From Gemmatimonadota bacterium (GTDB lineage Bacteria; Gemmatimonadota; Gemmatimonadetes; Longimicrobiales; Gaopeijiaceae): a stretch of 62,887 bases of DNA. Location: assembly GCA_022823225.1 (NCBI GenBank), contig JAJDXM010000011.1:1-62887 (forward strand). The letters are read 5' to 3'. Within the stretch, counting starts at the first letter, position 1. Every line of letters starts with the position of its first letter. This document shows, in pieces, positions 18,673-31,569 of the stretch. A program made the translations under genes and the position numbers. The notes under the pieces are model-generated. The model saw only the letters and a list, made by a program, of their open reading frames with translations. It did not search any database and had not been told where the DNA came from.

Positions 18673-19641
18673 GTGCGCCTGGTGATTACCGGAGCCGGGG
18701 GGTTTCTGGGCTCCCACCTCGTGGACCGGTTCCTGGCCGAGGGGTGCCAGGTCATCGGCGTGGACAACTTCATCACAGGGTCTCCCCGCAACCTGGCCCA
18801 TCTCGAGGGACACCCCCGCTTCCGACTGATCGAGCACGACGTGTCGAAGCCGCTCTACCTGGACTCGAGGCTGGACGGTGTGCTGCACTTCGCCTCTCCG
18901 GCGAGTCCGGTCGACTACCTGGAACTGCCGATCCAGACCCTCAAGGTCGGCAGCCTCGGGACGCACAACACGCTGGGACTGGCCCGGAGGCACGGCGCCC
19001 GCTACCTGCTGGCCTCGACGTCCGAGGTGTACGGGGACCCCCAGATCCATCCGCAGCCCGAAAGCTACTGGGGCTACGTGAACCCGGTCGGACCGCGCGG
19101 GGTATACGACGAGGCAAAGCGCTTCGCGGAGGCCATGACCATGGCGTACCACCGTTCACACGGGCTCGACACCAGGATCGTGAGAATCTTCAACACCTAC
19201 GGGACGCGGATGCGGCCGGGCGACGGCCGGGTCGTGTCGAATTTCATCGTTCAGGGGCTTCGCGGCGAGGCGATGACCGTGTATGGCGACGGCTCGCAAA
19301 CACGGTCGTTCTGCTTCGTGGACGACAGTGTCGAGGGGATCTTCCGACTCTTCCAGTCCGCCTGCTTCGACCCGATCAACGTCGGGAATCCGGACGAGTT
19401 CACGATTGCGGAACTGGCCGCGCTGGTCATGAAGGAGACGGGAAGCCCGGTCGCCCCGGTGTTCCGGCCACTGCCGGTGGACGATCCGGCGGTCCGGCGC
19501 CCCGACATCTCCCTTGCCAGCCGCGAATTGGGCTGGGCCCCGGCCGTGGGGCTCCGGGAGGGGCTCGGCAGGACCGTTCCGTACTTTCGCGACCTGGTGG
19601 AAACGGAAGACGTGAGATCGCGAAGCATGGGCGGGACTTGA
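18673..19641 (+). CDS. uxs: UDP-glucuronate decarboxylase (UDP-xylose synthase)
   Basis: This extended short-chain dehydrogenase makes UDP-xylose from UDP-glucuronate. The 322-aa product has [10 protein letters not shown] (residues 7-16), [11 protein letters not shown], the active-site STSEVYGDP, and the YDEAKRFAE Tyr-Lys pair. [15 protein letters not shown] and [13 protein letters not shown] are typical of the UXS subfamily. It starts with GTG, 3 nt after ugd, which strongly suggests cotranslation. Confidence 0.93.
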   Translation: MRLVITGAGGFLGSHLVDRFLAEGCQVIGVDNFITGSPRNLAHLEGHPRFRLIEHDVSKPLYLDSRLDGVLHFASPASPVDYLELPIQTLKVGSLGTHNTLGLARRHGARYLLASTSEVYGDPQIHPQPESYWGYVNPVGPRGVYDEAKRFAEAMTMAYHRSHGLDTRIVRIFNTYGTRMRPGDGRVVSNFIVQGLRGEAMTVYGDGSQTRSFCFVDDSVEGIFRLFQSACFDPINVGNPDEFTIAELAALVMKETGSPVAPVFRPLPVDDPAVRRPDISLASRELGWAPAVGLREGLGRTVPYFRDLVETEDVRSRSMGGT

Positions 19642-19643
19642 CT

Positions 19644-20687
19644 ATGGTCACCGCCTTTGTGGAACGTCAGGGGGTGGACGAAGTACGACGCAAACCAGCG
19701 CCGGTGACCGCCGGCGAAAGCTGCGGCAGTCGCCGATCGACGGTGTGCCGGGCCAATCGGCTCCGGCCGTTGCGCGCGGCGCTCCCGCTGCTGATGCTCG
19801 CTCTCCTCTCCGGTGGATGCTCGTCGGATCCTTCGGACGAGACCGCGAGACTCCGCGGCGACCGTGCGTTCGCGCGCAGCGACTTCGCGGAAGCGCTGGC
19901 CGAGTATCGGCTGTCGCTGCAGCAGGAGGACCCCGGCACCGAGGGCCTAGTGCGGGCCGCGCACGCGTATGTGACACTGGGACGGATCGACGAGGCGCGC
20001 GCCCTCTACGACCAGGCCGCGCGCGAGGACAGTATTCATGCCGACCAGGCCGTCTCCGACTTCGCGGCGCGGGCCAGGCAGGCGCTCGCCGATGGGGACA
20101 GCTACGGCGCGGCCTCGGCGATGGAGGCGGCGGCCCACTTCCGGCCCGGCGTGGTCGTCGAAGGGATTTCGCTGCTCCTGGCGCGCCACTACAGCAACAC
20201 CGGCGAGCATCTGCGGGCACAACCCTTCTTTCTCAGGGCACGTGAGGAGCACCCGGGAGATCCGGATGTCGTCTTCGAGACGGCCAGCGCCCACCTGGAG
20301 ATCGGAGACTGCGAACGCGCCCTCGGGTTTTTCGAGGAGTTCCGCGAACTCGCGCCGCGGCGCGGACAGGAGGCCAGCTGGCCCATCGGGACCTGCTCCT
20401 TCCGTCTGGCGGAGGAGATCGGCCGGTCGCTCACGGAGGAGGAGGCGGTCGAGAAAGCGCTCGATTACCTGAATGTGGTCATCGACCTCGGAGAGCCCAG
20501 GACGCTTCTCTCCCAGGCCTGGTTTCACAAGGCGGAGATTCTGGCGGGCATCGGCGAGTGCGCCGCGGCGATCGAGGCATACCGCATGGTGCCGACCTCC
20601 GACCCGGCCGGGTCGGGCCCGCTGGCGCGCACGGCCATGGACCGCGTGGACGAAATCCGGTTCGGCGAAGGTGAGGGACCGTGCTGA
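19644..20687 (+). CDS. TPR-repeat lipoprotein
   Basis: Tetratricopeptide-like helices fill most of the product (for example GDRAFARSDFAEALAEYRLS, HAYVTLGRIDEARALYDQA and HLEIGDCERALGFFEEFREL). A lipobox LLSGGC ends a hydrophobic segment, so the protein is probably a lipoprotein. From ATG 19644 the Cys is at residue 59, too far for a signal peptide. An in-frame GTG at 19743 would give a proper 26-residue signal sequence and is probably the true start. The last codons overlap the next gene (20681), another TPR lipoprotein. The precise function is unknown. Confidence 0.78.
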   Translation: MVTAFVERQGVDEVRRKPAPVTAGESCGSRRSTVCRANRLRPLRAALPLLMLALLSGGCSSDPSDETARLRGDRAFARSDFAEALAEYRLSLQQEDPGTEGLVRAAHAYVTLGRIDEARALYDQAAREDSIHADQAVSDFAARARQALADGDSYGAASAMEAAAHFRPGVVVEGISLLLARHYSNTGEHLRAQPFFLRAREEHPGDPDVVFETASAHLEIGDCERALGFFEEFRELAPRRGQEASWPIGTCSFRLAEEIGRSLTEEEAVEKALDYLNVVIDLGEPRTLLSQAWFHKAEILAGIGECAAAIEAYRMVPTSDPAGSGPLARTAMDRVDEIRFGEGEGPC

Positions 20688-21505
20688 CGCGCCCTCCCGC
20701 CCACGGCGGTCGCGCCGGCCGTGGCAGGCATCCGCGCGGAGTCGTCCACGGACTGCTCGTCGGCCTTCTCGGGGCCGCATGTTCATCCGCACCTCCCTAT
20801 TCGGGCTGGACGCCCGAGCAGCTCTACGAGCACGGCCAGCGGGCCTTCGACGAAGGGGACTGGGGCGAGGCCCGCCGCGCATTCGAACGGCTGGTGCTGA
20901 CCTTCCCCGGCTTCGATCAGGCCGTTGACGCGCGCTACATGATGGCGGAAGCCACCTATCGGGACAGCGACTACCTCGGTGCGATCAGCGAGTTCCGGCG
21001 CCTTGTGGACCTCTACCCCGACCACGCGCGGGCGGACCAGGCCTGGATGGGGCTGTGCCGCGCCAACGCATCCCTGTCTCCGCATTCGCAGCGCGACCAG
21101 ACGCCCACGATGCAGGCGCAGAGGATCTGCGCGAATGTCGGCGGCGACTTCGCCGGCACGGAAATCGGCGATTCGGCCGCCGTGATCGCCGGCCGCATGA
21201 CCGACCAGCTGGCCGAGCGCGCCTACGATGTCGCGCTCTTCTATTTCCGCAGGAAGCTGTTCGACTCGGCCGAAATCGCATTTCTCGATCTCCTGTGCCT
21301 CTATCCGGCCAGCACGTCGGCTCCCGAGGCGCTGGAACGATTGATCGACACGTACGAGGAATGGGACTACGACGAGCCGGTGGAGCAGATCCGCGCCCGG
21401 CTCCAGCGCACCTGTCCGAGCCCTCCGGAGGCCAGGGGACTTGTCCTTCCGGCCCCCGGGGACACGCTGTCGCTGGTCAGGAGCCGCGCTCCTCCCCTTC
21501 GCTAG
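20681..21505 (+). CDS. bamD: Outer-membrane assembly lipoprotein BamD
   Basis: BamD is the essential lipoprotein partner of BamA in outer-membrane protein insertion. The 274-aa protein has a signal sequence with lipobox LLGAAC (Cys34). TPR helices with typical BamD wording follow: EQLYEHGQRAFDEGDWGEA, FPGFDQAVDARYMMAEATY, and later ALFYFRRKLFDSAEIAFLDL. The start is GTG 20681, overlapping the preceding gene by 7 nt. Its presence indicates a diderm cell envelope. Confidence 0.85.
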   Translation: MLTRPPAHGGRAGRGRHPRGVVHGLLVGLLGAACSSAPPYSGWTPEQLYEHGQRAFDEGDWGEARRAFERLVLTFPGFDQAVDARYMMAEATYRDSDYLGAISEFRRLVDLYPDHARADQAWMGLCRANASLSPHSQRDQTPTMQAQRICANVGGDFAGTEIGDSAAVIAGRMTDQLAERAYDVALFYFRRKLFDSAEIAFLDLLCLYPASTSAPEALERLIDTYEEWDYDEPVEQIRARLQRTCPSPPEARGLVLPAPGDTLSLVRSRAPPLR

Positions 21506-21511
21506 CCCACC

Positions 21512-22183
21512 GTGGCGAGTTCGAGTGGTGAGTCGAAGACCGGCCTGGCCGGAGTCGGACCGCGTCCGGAGTCCGGTGCGGGTCCCCGCGTTGGCATCTT
21601 CGGCGGCACCTTCGATCCGCCGCATGTCGGTCACGCGATCGTGGCCCGTGAGGTTGTCGAGTTTCTTGGGCTGAACCGCCTGCTGTGGGTGCCCGCGGCG
21701 ACGCCACCGCACAAGACCGGCCGGGCCCTCACGCCGCCCGGCGTGAGGCGGCGGCTCGTCGAGGCCGCGATCGAAAGTGACCCGAGATTCGAGCTGTGTG
21801 ACCTGGAGCTGGAGCGCGGAGGCGTGTCGTACACCATTGATACCCTGCGGAGATTGCGGGCGGACCACCCCCGGTGGTCGCTTTACCTTGTCGTGGGGAT
21901 GGATCTGCTGGCCGGATTCGCCCGCTGGAAGGAGTCGGCGGCAATTCCGGAGCTGGCCGAGGTGGTGGTGATCGCCCGGGCGGGAGTGCCGGAGGAAGTG
22001 GCGCTTGCGGCCGTGCGGGACCCGGCGCTTCCGGATGGCCGCGTGCGCTTCGTCCAGGTGACACCGGTCGACATCTCTTCGGCGCGGGTTCGCGCCCGAT
22101 TGGCAGGGAATCTGGCCGTTCGCGGCATGGTGACGCCCGCGGTCCGGGCCGTTATTGAAAGGGAAGACCTCTACCGGGTCTGA
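21512..22183 (+). CDS. nadD: Nicotinate-nucleotide adenylyltransferase
   Basis: NadD transfers AMP from ATP to nicotinate mononucleotide in NAD synthesis. The 223-aa protein has a poorly conserved 25-residue N-terminus, then GIFGGTFDPPHVGHAI with the nucleotidyltransferase HxGH motif (HVGH). VPAATPPHK, SYTIDTLRRL and the C-terminal ISSARVRARL also match the family. It starts with GTG 6 nt after bamD. Confidence 0.93.
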   Translation: MASSSGESKTGLAGVGPRPESGAGPRVGIFGGTFDPPHVGHAIVAREVVEFLGLNRLLWVPAATPPHKTGRALTPPGVRRRLVEAAIESDPRFELCDLELERGGVSYTIDTLRRLRADHPRWSLYLVVGMDLLAGFARWKESAAIPELAEVVVIARAGVPEEVALAAVRDPALPDGRVRFVQVTPVDISSARVRARLAGNLAVRGMVTPAVRAVIEREDLYRV

Positions 22184-22230
22184 CCGCCCCCTCCGGAGCG
22201 GAGCGGCGCGGAGCAAGATGAGGAAATGGA

Positions 22231-25543
<3,313 letters not shown>

Positions 25544-25551
<8 letters not shown>

Positions 25552-26284
25552 GTACGCGTCCGGGACGTCCGTGGCACACCCCCCGGAGGCCCGGCCACGG
25601 GAGCGCCTGCAGCGGCATGGGCCCGGACCGCTCTCCGAGCACGAACTGCTGGCGCTGCTGATCGGCGCGGGAACCAGAACGACGCCCGCCCACCGCCTTG
25701 CCGAGCGCGTCCTGGATCTCTCGGGCGGGCGGCTGCGCGAGCTGGCCCGGGTCGACCCCGGCCGTCTCATGGCCATCCCGGGGATCGGTCCCGCGATGGC
25801 GGCCCGGATCGTCGCGGGAATCGAGCTGGGCCGGCGCGTGGGGTCGGCCCGGGCGGAGGCCGCGGAGCCGATCACGGGGCCGGGCGACGTCCACGACATC
25901 TTCGCGCCGACGCTGGGGCACCTCGCCCACGAGGAGTTCCACGTCCTTCTCCTCAACTCCCAGAACTGCCCGATCTGCCAGCGCCAGGTCACGCGGGGCA
26001 TCCTCGACGCGTCGCTCATCCATCCGCGTGAGGTCTTCCGCGACGCGATCGTGCTCCGGGCCGCGGCGCTCATCCTGGTCCACAACCACCCGTCCGGGAA
26101 CCCCGAGCCATCCCCGGAAGACCTCAAGGTGACGCGCCAGCTCAGCGCCGCGGGCGAACAGCTGGGCATCCCCGTGCTCGATCACATCATCGTGGCGGGC
26201 AGAACCTTCGCGTCGTTGGCCGGACGCGGGTGCCTGCGGGGCGGCGCGTCGCGGGCGGCCGAGGTGCTCGCGGGGCCGCACTGA
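25544..26284 (+). CDS. radC: RadC-family JAB/MPN protein
   Basis: RadC-like proteins combine a helix-hairpin-helix region with a JAMM metalloprotease fold; their biochemical role is unsettled. The 246-aa protein contains LSEHELLALLIGAGT, the HhH-like IPGIGPAMAARIVAG, and the JAMM motif HNHPSGNPEPSPED (histidines around residue 183). GTG 25544 overlaps the secA stop codon by 8 nt. A downstream GTG at 25571 is an alternative. Confidence 0.9.
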
Positions 26285-26471
26285 GGGGATTTCGGGCGCG
26301 ACCGGCCCGCCACATTGAAGGAATCGCAAGCCTCGGACGTATTCCGAATATGTACCTTGCCCATCTCCCATTTATCTTTAGGGACGACGGAGCACCTGCG
26401 GCCAGGCCGCATTTCGCGGTCTTCACAGGCAGTTTCAGCCAACCCGGCACCAACCTCAGGGAAGAAGGACG

Positions 26472-29306
26472 ATGAAGAGACACTTGACTCCCGCAGCCGC
26501 GTTCATCTGCGCCCTGGCGCTCGCCACGCCATGCGTCCGCCCGGCATCCGCCCAGCAGTACAACCCGGGCGACCCCATCCCCCCCGACCCCGAGGTGACC
26601 ACCGGCACCCTGGCGAACGGCCTCACCTACTTCATCCACGAGAACGACGAGCCCGAGAACCGCGCCGAACTGCGCCTGGTCGTCAACGCCGGCTCGATCC
26701 TGGAGGACGAGGACCAGCTCGGGCTGGCCCACTTCGTGGAGCACATGGCCTTCAACGGCACGGAGAACTTCGAGAAGCAGGCGCTGGTGGACTACCTCGA
26801 GTCGATCGGGATGCAGTTCGGCCCCGACGTGAACGCCTACACCAGCTTCGACGAGACGGTGTACATGCTGCAGGTCCCGATGGACGACCCCGAGGTGCTT
26901 GCGACCGCCTTCCAGATCCTCGTGGACTGGGCGGGCGGCGTCCTCTTCGACCCGGAGGAGGTCGACAAGGAGCGGGGCGTGGTGATCGAGGAGTGGCGGG
27001 GACGGCGGGGCGGGGCGGCGCGGATCCAGGATGAGCAGATCCCGTTCCTCTTCCACCGATCGCGCTATGCGGAGCGGCTTCCGATCGGGGACACCGACAT
27101 CCTCGCGAACGCGCCCGCCGATCGGCTGCGCAGCTACTACGAGGACTGGTACAGGCCGGACCTGATGGCGGTCATCGCGGTGGGCGACTTCGACGGTGAC
27201 GCCATCGAGACGATGATCCGGGAGAACTTCGGCGGCCTCAAGGGACCGGACAACCCGCGCCCCAGGGGCGAGACGGAGGTCCCGGTCGACCATCCGCCGC
27301 TGGTTTCGATCGCAACCGATCCCGAAATGCCGCAGACCCAGGTCAGCGTTCTGTACAAACAGTCCGCGAGTCCTCGTGGTACGGTGGCCGATTTCCGCCG
27401 TGACCGGGTGCGGTCGCTCTATTCGCGGATGCTCAACGAGCGGCTTGACGAACTCGGTGTCCAGGCCGACCCCCCCTTCATCTTCGCGTCCGTGGGCGGG
27501 GGCGGTTTCCTGCGTGGTGTGGACGCTTCCCAGTTCAATGCGGCTGTTGCCGAGGACGGGGTCGAACGGGGGCTGGACGCGCTTCTCACCGAAGCCGAGC
27601 GCGTGGCGCGCCACGGATTCACCGCGAGCGAGCTGGAGAGGGAGAAGATCGCTCTGCGCAGGCTCTACGAGAGCAGGCTGGCGGAGGCGGAGAACAGGAT
27701 TTCCGGCGGCCTCGCGAGCCGGTACATCAACGTGTTTCTGGAGGACACCCCGTATCCGAGCGTCCAGACCGAGATGGATCTGCTGGACGCGGTCCTGCCC
27801 GGCATCACGCTCGAGGAGACGAACGCCTTCGCCCGGGACTGGCTGACCGAGCAGGGGCGCGTGATCCTCGTTGCCGGCCCCGAAAAGGAAGGGCTCGAGA
27901 CTGCGACCGAGGAAGAGGTGACCGCCATCTTCGCGGCCGTCTCCGACAAGGAGATCGCGCCGTACGAGGACGCGGCGGTCGACGCCCCGCTCCTTGCCGA
28001 GATCCCGGAAGGCTCGCCGGTCGTCGCCGAGGAGACCGTGGACGACATCGGCGTCACGATATGGGAGCTTGCGAACGGGGTGCGAGTAGTCCTGAAGCCG
28101 ACGGATTTCCGCGACGACCAGGTGATCTTCTCGGCGACGAGCCCGGGTGGCTATTCCCTGGTGCCGGATGAGGAGGTGCACAACGCGGAACTCGCCAGCA
28201 TGCTGGTTTCCCAGGGCGGATTGGGGGAGTTCGACCAGATCGCGCTGGGCAGGAAGCTCACCGGGAAGAGGGCTTCCGCATCCACCAGCGTCTCGCAACT
28301 CACGGAGAATGTCAGCGGCTCGGCGTCCCCGCAGGACCTGGAGACGGCGTTCCAGCTGATCTACCTGCGTTTCGTGGCCCCGCGCAAGGATGAGACGGCC
28401 GTCGAGGCGATGAAGTCGCAGATGACCGGCATGATGGCCAACATGGGCGCGACCCCTCAGGGCGTGTTCCAGGATACGGTGTCGACCACCATGTCGCAGG
28501 GGCACCCGCGGGCGACGGCGACGCTCAGCGAAGCGCTTGCGACGCTGCAGGAAGCGGATCTGGACGAGGCGCTCGACTTCTACCGGGACCGCTTCGCGGA
28601 TGCGTCCGACTTCACATTCTACTTCGTGGGCACCTTCGATCTCGATGGGATCCGGCCGCTCGTGGAGACATACCTGGGCGGACTGCCGAACCTCGCGCGG
28701 GACGAGCACTGGATCGACCACGGGATGGATCCGCCGCCGGGCGTCATCGAGAAGGTCGTGCGAAAGGGCGTGGAGCCCCAGAGCAGGACGATGATCATCT
28801 TCGCCGGCGACGGCGAGTATTCGCGCGAAGAGTGGACGGTCATCAACGCAATGGGTGAGATCCTCCAGATTCGCCTGCGGGAGCTGCTCCGCGAGGACCT
28901 GGGAGGCACCTATGGCGTCGGCGTTTCGGGCTCAATCAGCTTCCGGCCGGACGAGGAGTACGCGGTCCAGATCCAGTTCGGGTCGGATCCGGAGCGTGCC
29001 GATGAGCTCGCCGCCGTCGTCTTCGAGGAGATCGAACGACTCAAGGCCGAGGGGCCCGACGCCGAAACGGTCTCCAAGGTGCGCGAGACGCAGCGGCGCT
29101 CCAAGGAGACCAGCCTGCAGCAGAACGGGTATTGGCTGAGCCAGCTCTCCGCCTTCGAGAGCCGGGGGCGTGACATTCGGGAGATCCCGTCGTACGACCT
29201 GATCGAGGGATGGACGGCCGAGCAGGTGCAACAGGCCGCGAACCGCTACTTGCGCACCGACAAGTACATAAAGTTCGTCCTGCTGCCCGAGAACAAGGTG
29301 GGGTAG
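26472..29306 (+). CDS. M16 family zinc metalloprotease, periplasmic
   Basis: This pitrilysin-type protease has a signal peptide (about 1-28, ending ASA-QQ), then an M16 catalytic domain with the inverted zinc motif HFVEH at residues 87-91 and the downstream glutamate in VDKERGVVIEEWR. The rest of the 944 aa holds the further M16 repeats, the second half being non-catalytic (KLTGKRASASTSVSQ, EDLGGTYGVGVSGS). AAGGA precedes the ATG. The preceding 187-nt gap probably carries its promoter. It is a relative of the PqqL/YmxG-like secreted peptidases. Confidence 0.93.
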   Translation: MKRHLTPAAAFICALALATPCVRPASAQQYNPGDPIPPDPEVTTGTLANGLTYFIHENDEPENRAELRLVVNAGSILEDEDQLGLAHFVEHMAFNGTENFEKQALVDYLESIGMQFGPDVNAYTSFDETVYMLQVPMDDPEVLATAFQILVDWAGGVLFDPEEVDKERGVVIEEWRGRRGGAARIQDEQIPFLFHRSRYAERLPIGDTDILANAPADRLRSYYEDWYRPDLMAVIAVGDFDGDAIETMIRENFGGLKGPDNPRPRGETEVPVDHPPLVSIATDPEMPQTQVSVLYKQSASPRGTVADFRRDRVRSLYSRMLNERLDELGVQADPPFIFASVGGGGFLRGVDASQFNAAVAEDGVERGLDALLTEAERVARHGFTASELEREKIALRRLYESRLAEAENRISGGLASRYINVFLEDTPYPSVQTEMDLLDAVLPGITLEETNAFARDWLTEQGRVILVAGPEKEGLETATEEEVTAIFAAVSDKEIAPYEDAAVDAPLLAEIPEGSPVVAEETVDDIGVTIWELANGVRVVLKPTDFRDDQVIFSATSPGGYSLVPDEEVHNAELASMLVSQGGLGEFDQIALGRKLTGKRASASTSVSQLTENVSGSASPQDLETAFQLIYLRFVAPRKDETAVEAMKSQMTGMMANMGATPQGVFQDTVSTTMSQGHPRATATLSEALATLQEADLDEALDFYRDRFADASDFTFYFVGTFDLDGIRPLVETYLGGLPNLARDEHWIDHGMDPPPGVIEKVVRKGVEPQSRTMIIFAGDGEYSREEWTVINAMGEILQIRLRELLREDLGGTYGVGVSGSISFRPDEEYAVQIQFGSDPERADELAAVVFEEIERLKAEGPDAETVSKVRETQRRSKETSLQQNGYWLSQLSAFESRGRDIREIPSYDLIEGWTAEQVQQAANRYLRTDKYIKFVLLPENKVG

Positions 29307-29324
29307 GACCCCGCCGGGCCGACC

Positions 29325-31235
29325 ATGTCCCAGTCCGACTACGCGCGCCGGGAGCGCATCCCGGTGCGCGTGATGGAGCATGACGAGATAGCCACCGAGG
29401 TGGCCGGCCGCATCGCGGCCCTCGTTCGCGCGCGCGCAAGCGAGGGACGCGATGCCGTGCTCGGTCTTGCCACCGGTTCCACTCCGCTCGGTGTCTATCG
29501 GGAGCTGATCCGCCTCCACCGCGAAGAGGGGCTCGACTTCGCGAACGTGATTACCTTCAACCTCGACGAGTACTTCCCCATGCGGCCCGGGAGCATTCAC
29601 AGCTACCGCCGCTACATGCACGAGAACCTGTTCGACCACGTCAACATCCGGCCCGGGCGGTGCCACATTCCGCGCGGAGATCTTGCGGAGGACGAGGTGG
29701 ACGCCCACTGCGCGGACTTCGAGCAGCGGATTCGCGACGCGGGCGGGATCGACTTGCAGCTCCTGGGGATCGGGCGCAGCGGCCACATCGGCTTCAACGA
29801 GCCGGGCTCGGGGCGGGACTCGCGCACCCGGCGGATCTACCTCGACACGGTGACCCGCGCCGACGCCGCCGCGGACTTCTTCGGCGAGGAGAACGTGCCG
29901 CCCCAGGCGATCACCATGGGGGTGGCGACGATCCTGGAGGCGCGCGAGGTGGTGCTGCTCGCGACCGGCGAACACAAGGCCGAGATCGTGCTGCGCGCGG
30001 TGGAAGGGGAGGTGAGCGCCGACGTGGCGGCGACATTCCTCCAGCAGCACCCCGCCGCGACCGTGTACCTGGACCCGGCCGCGGCCGCGGAACTCACGGG
30101 CGTCCGCACCCCCTGGCTGGTCGGCGACGTGGAATGGACGCCCCGGCTCGAGACCGACGCGGTCATCTGGCTCAGCCAGCGGACCGGCAAGCCCATTCTG
30201 CACCTCGCGAACGAGGACTACCGGGCACATCACCTGAGCTCGCTGGTCGCGCGGTACAGGTCGGCGGAGCCGCTGAACGGGAAGGTCTTCAACGCGCTCA
30301 TCGCGAAGATCCGGGGCAAGAGCCGGCTTCCGCGCGGCCACGAGGTCCTGATCTTCTCCCCGCACCCTGACGACGACGTGATCTCGATGGGAGGCCTGCT
30401 GCGCAAGCTGGTCGAAAACGGCAACCGGGTGACGGTCGCGTACCAGACCTCGGGGAACATCGCCGTCTTCGACCACGAAGTGCGCCGCCATCTGGATTTC
30501 GTGAAGCGGGCGGCCGGGGTGATGGCGCTGGGCGATCCCGAATCGGTGGAGGAGGCGGTTGCCGCGGTCGAGGCCGAACTGGCGCTCAAGGAACCGGGCG
30601 ATGTCGACGTTCCGGTGGTTCAGGACCTCAAGCGGATCATCCGCGAGAGCGAGGCGTCGGCCGGAATCGAGGTGCTGGGCCTGTCCGGCGGGCAGGCACG
30701 CTTCCTCGACCTGCCGTTCTACAGGACGGGCCAGGTCAGGAAGGACCCCATCTCGGAGCGCGACGTGGAGATCGTTGCCGATGTCCTGGAGGAGGTGCGG
30801 CCGACGATGGTGTTCGCAGTCGGCGACCTCTCCGACCCGCACGGCACCCACCGCATGTGCCTGGAGGCGGTCGAGCGCGCGCTGCCCCGCTACGGCGGCG
30901 ACGCGCCTCTCCTCTGGTACTACCGCGGCGCGTGGCAGGAGTGGGGCGTCAGCGAGGCCACGGTTCTCGTCCCGCTCTCGGAACACGAGCTGCGCGCGAA
31001 GGTTCAGGCGATCTTCCAGCACGAGTCGCAGAAGGATTCGGCGCCCTTCCCCGGGTCGGATCCGCGCGAATTCTGGCAGCGGGTGGTGGACCGCAACCGT
31101 GAAACCGCGGATCTGCTGGCATCGCTCGGGCTGCCCGCGTACCGGGCCATGGAGGCGTACGTGACGATTCGCAATGGCCGCCCGGTCGAGGCGGAGGAGA
31201 TCCCGACGTCGTCGCTTGCTGAAGGGCGCGGCTGA
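29325..31235 (+). CDS. nagB: Glucosamine-6-phosphate deaminase fused to PIG-L deacetylase
   Basis: The 636-aa product has two enzymes in one chain. Residues about 1-260 are a NagB isomerase/deaminase: ATGSTPLGVYRELIRLH, FNLDEYFP, GIGRSGHIGFNEPGS, which converts GlcN6P to Fru6P plus ammonia. Residues about 340-630 are a PIG-L/LmbE-type deacetylase with the zinc motif SPHPDDDVISMGG and DPHGTHRMC. The natural inference is deacetylation of a GlcNAc derivative followed by deamination. The same fusion is common in Bacteroidota. It follows the M16 gene by 18 nt. Confidence 0.9.
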   Translation: MSQSDYARRERIPVRVMEHDEIATEVAGRIAALVRARASEGRDAVLGLATGSTPLGVYRELIRLHREEGLDFANVITFNLDEYFPMRPGSIHSYRRYMHENLFDHVNIRPGRCHIPRGDLAEDEVDAHCADFEQRIRDAGGIDLQLLGIGRSGHIGFNEPGSGRDSRTRRIYLDTVTRADAAADFFGEENVPPQAITMGVATILEAREVVLLATGEHKAEIVLRAVEGEVSADVAATFLQQHPAATVYLDPAAAAELTGVRTPWLVGDVEWTPRLETDAVIWLSQRTGKPILHLANEDYRAHHLSSLVARYRSAEPLNGKVFNALIAKIRGKSRLPRGHEVLIFSPHPDDDVISMGGLLRKLVENGNRVTVAYQTSGNIAVFDHEVRRHLDFVKRAAGVMALGDPESVEEAVAAVEAELALKEPGDVDVPVVQDLKRIIRESEASAGIEVLGLSGGQARFLDLPFYRTGQVRKDPISERDVEIVADVLEEVRPTMVFAVGDLSDPHGTHRMCLEAVERALPRYGGDAPLLWYYRGAWQEWGVSEATVLVPLSEHELRAKVQAIFQHESQKDSAPFPGSDPREFWQRVVDRNRETADLLASLGLPAYRAMEAYVTIRNGRPVEAEEIPTSSLAEGRG

Positions 31236-31335
31236 GTGATCCCGGAGCGAGGTGCGGGTCCTGGAACGTCCCTGTCCGCGGCGGGTACTGGTTGAGCGAA
31301 AAGCTCGTCTTCCACCCGAAAGAGGCTGTTGGATC

Positions 31336-31500
31336 ATGCACGAATGTCCCGTTTGCGAAGCGGAAGTCACCATTTCCGCGGATCCCGTCGAGGGAGAACT
31401 GCTCGAATGCGAGGAGTGCGGCATCGAGCTGGAGATCCTGGCGCTCGACCCCATCACGCTCGGCGAGGCGCCGGACGCGGAGGAGGACTGGGGTGAGTGA
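31336..31500 (+). CDS. lysW: Amino-group carrier protein LysW
   Basis: LysW is a small acidic carrier whose C-terminal glutamate gamma-carboxyl is joined to the alpha-amino group of alpha-aminoadipate or glutamate, so that intermediates are protected and presented to enzymes. The 54-aa protein has the zinc ribbon Cys4-Cys7 and Cys25-Cys28 and the diagnostic C-terminus EDWGE ending at Glu54, the same length as the Thermus protein. The gene is directly followed by lysX. An upstream in-frame GTG exists, but the extra residues do not fit the family. Confidence 0.95.
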   Translation: MHECPVCEAEVTISADPVEGELLECEECGIELEILALDPITLGEAPDAEEDWGE

Positions 31501-31569
31501 CCGGTGGCGCTGCGCGCGGCCCGGGCCCGCTCCCGGCTCGCCGACCCCCGGCCCGGCCGGAGCCCGTGC

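Noticed and set aside
17298-19643. Long plus-strand open frame covering ugd and uxs out of frame
   Set aside because: Its translation is low-complexity Arg/Gly/His and lies over two well-supported enzymes. Only its last part, from about 19644, is a real gene (the TPR lipoprotein).
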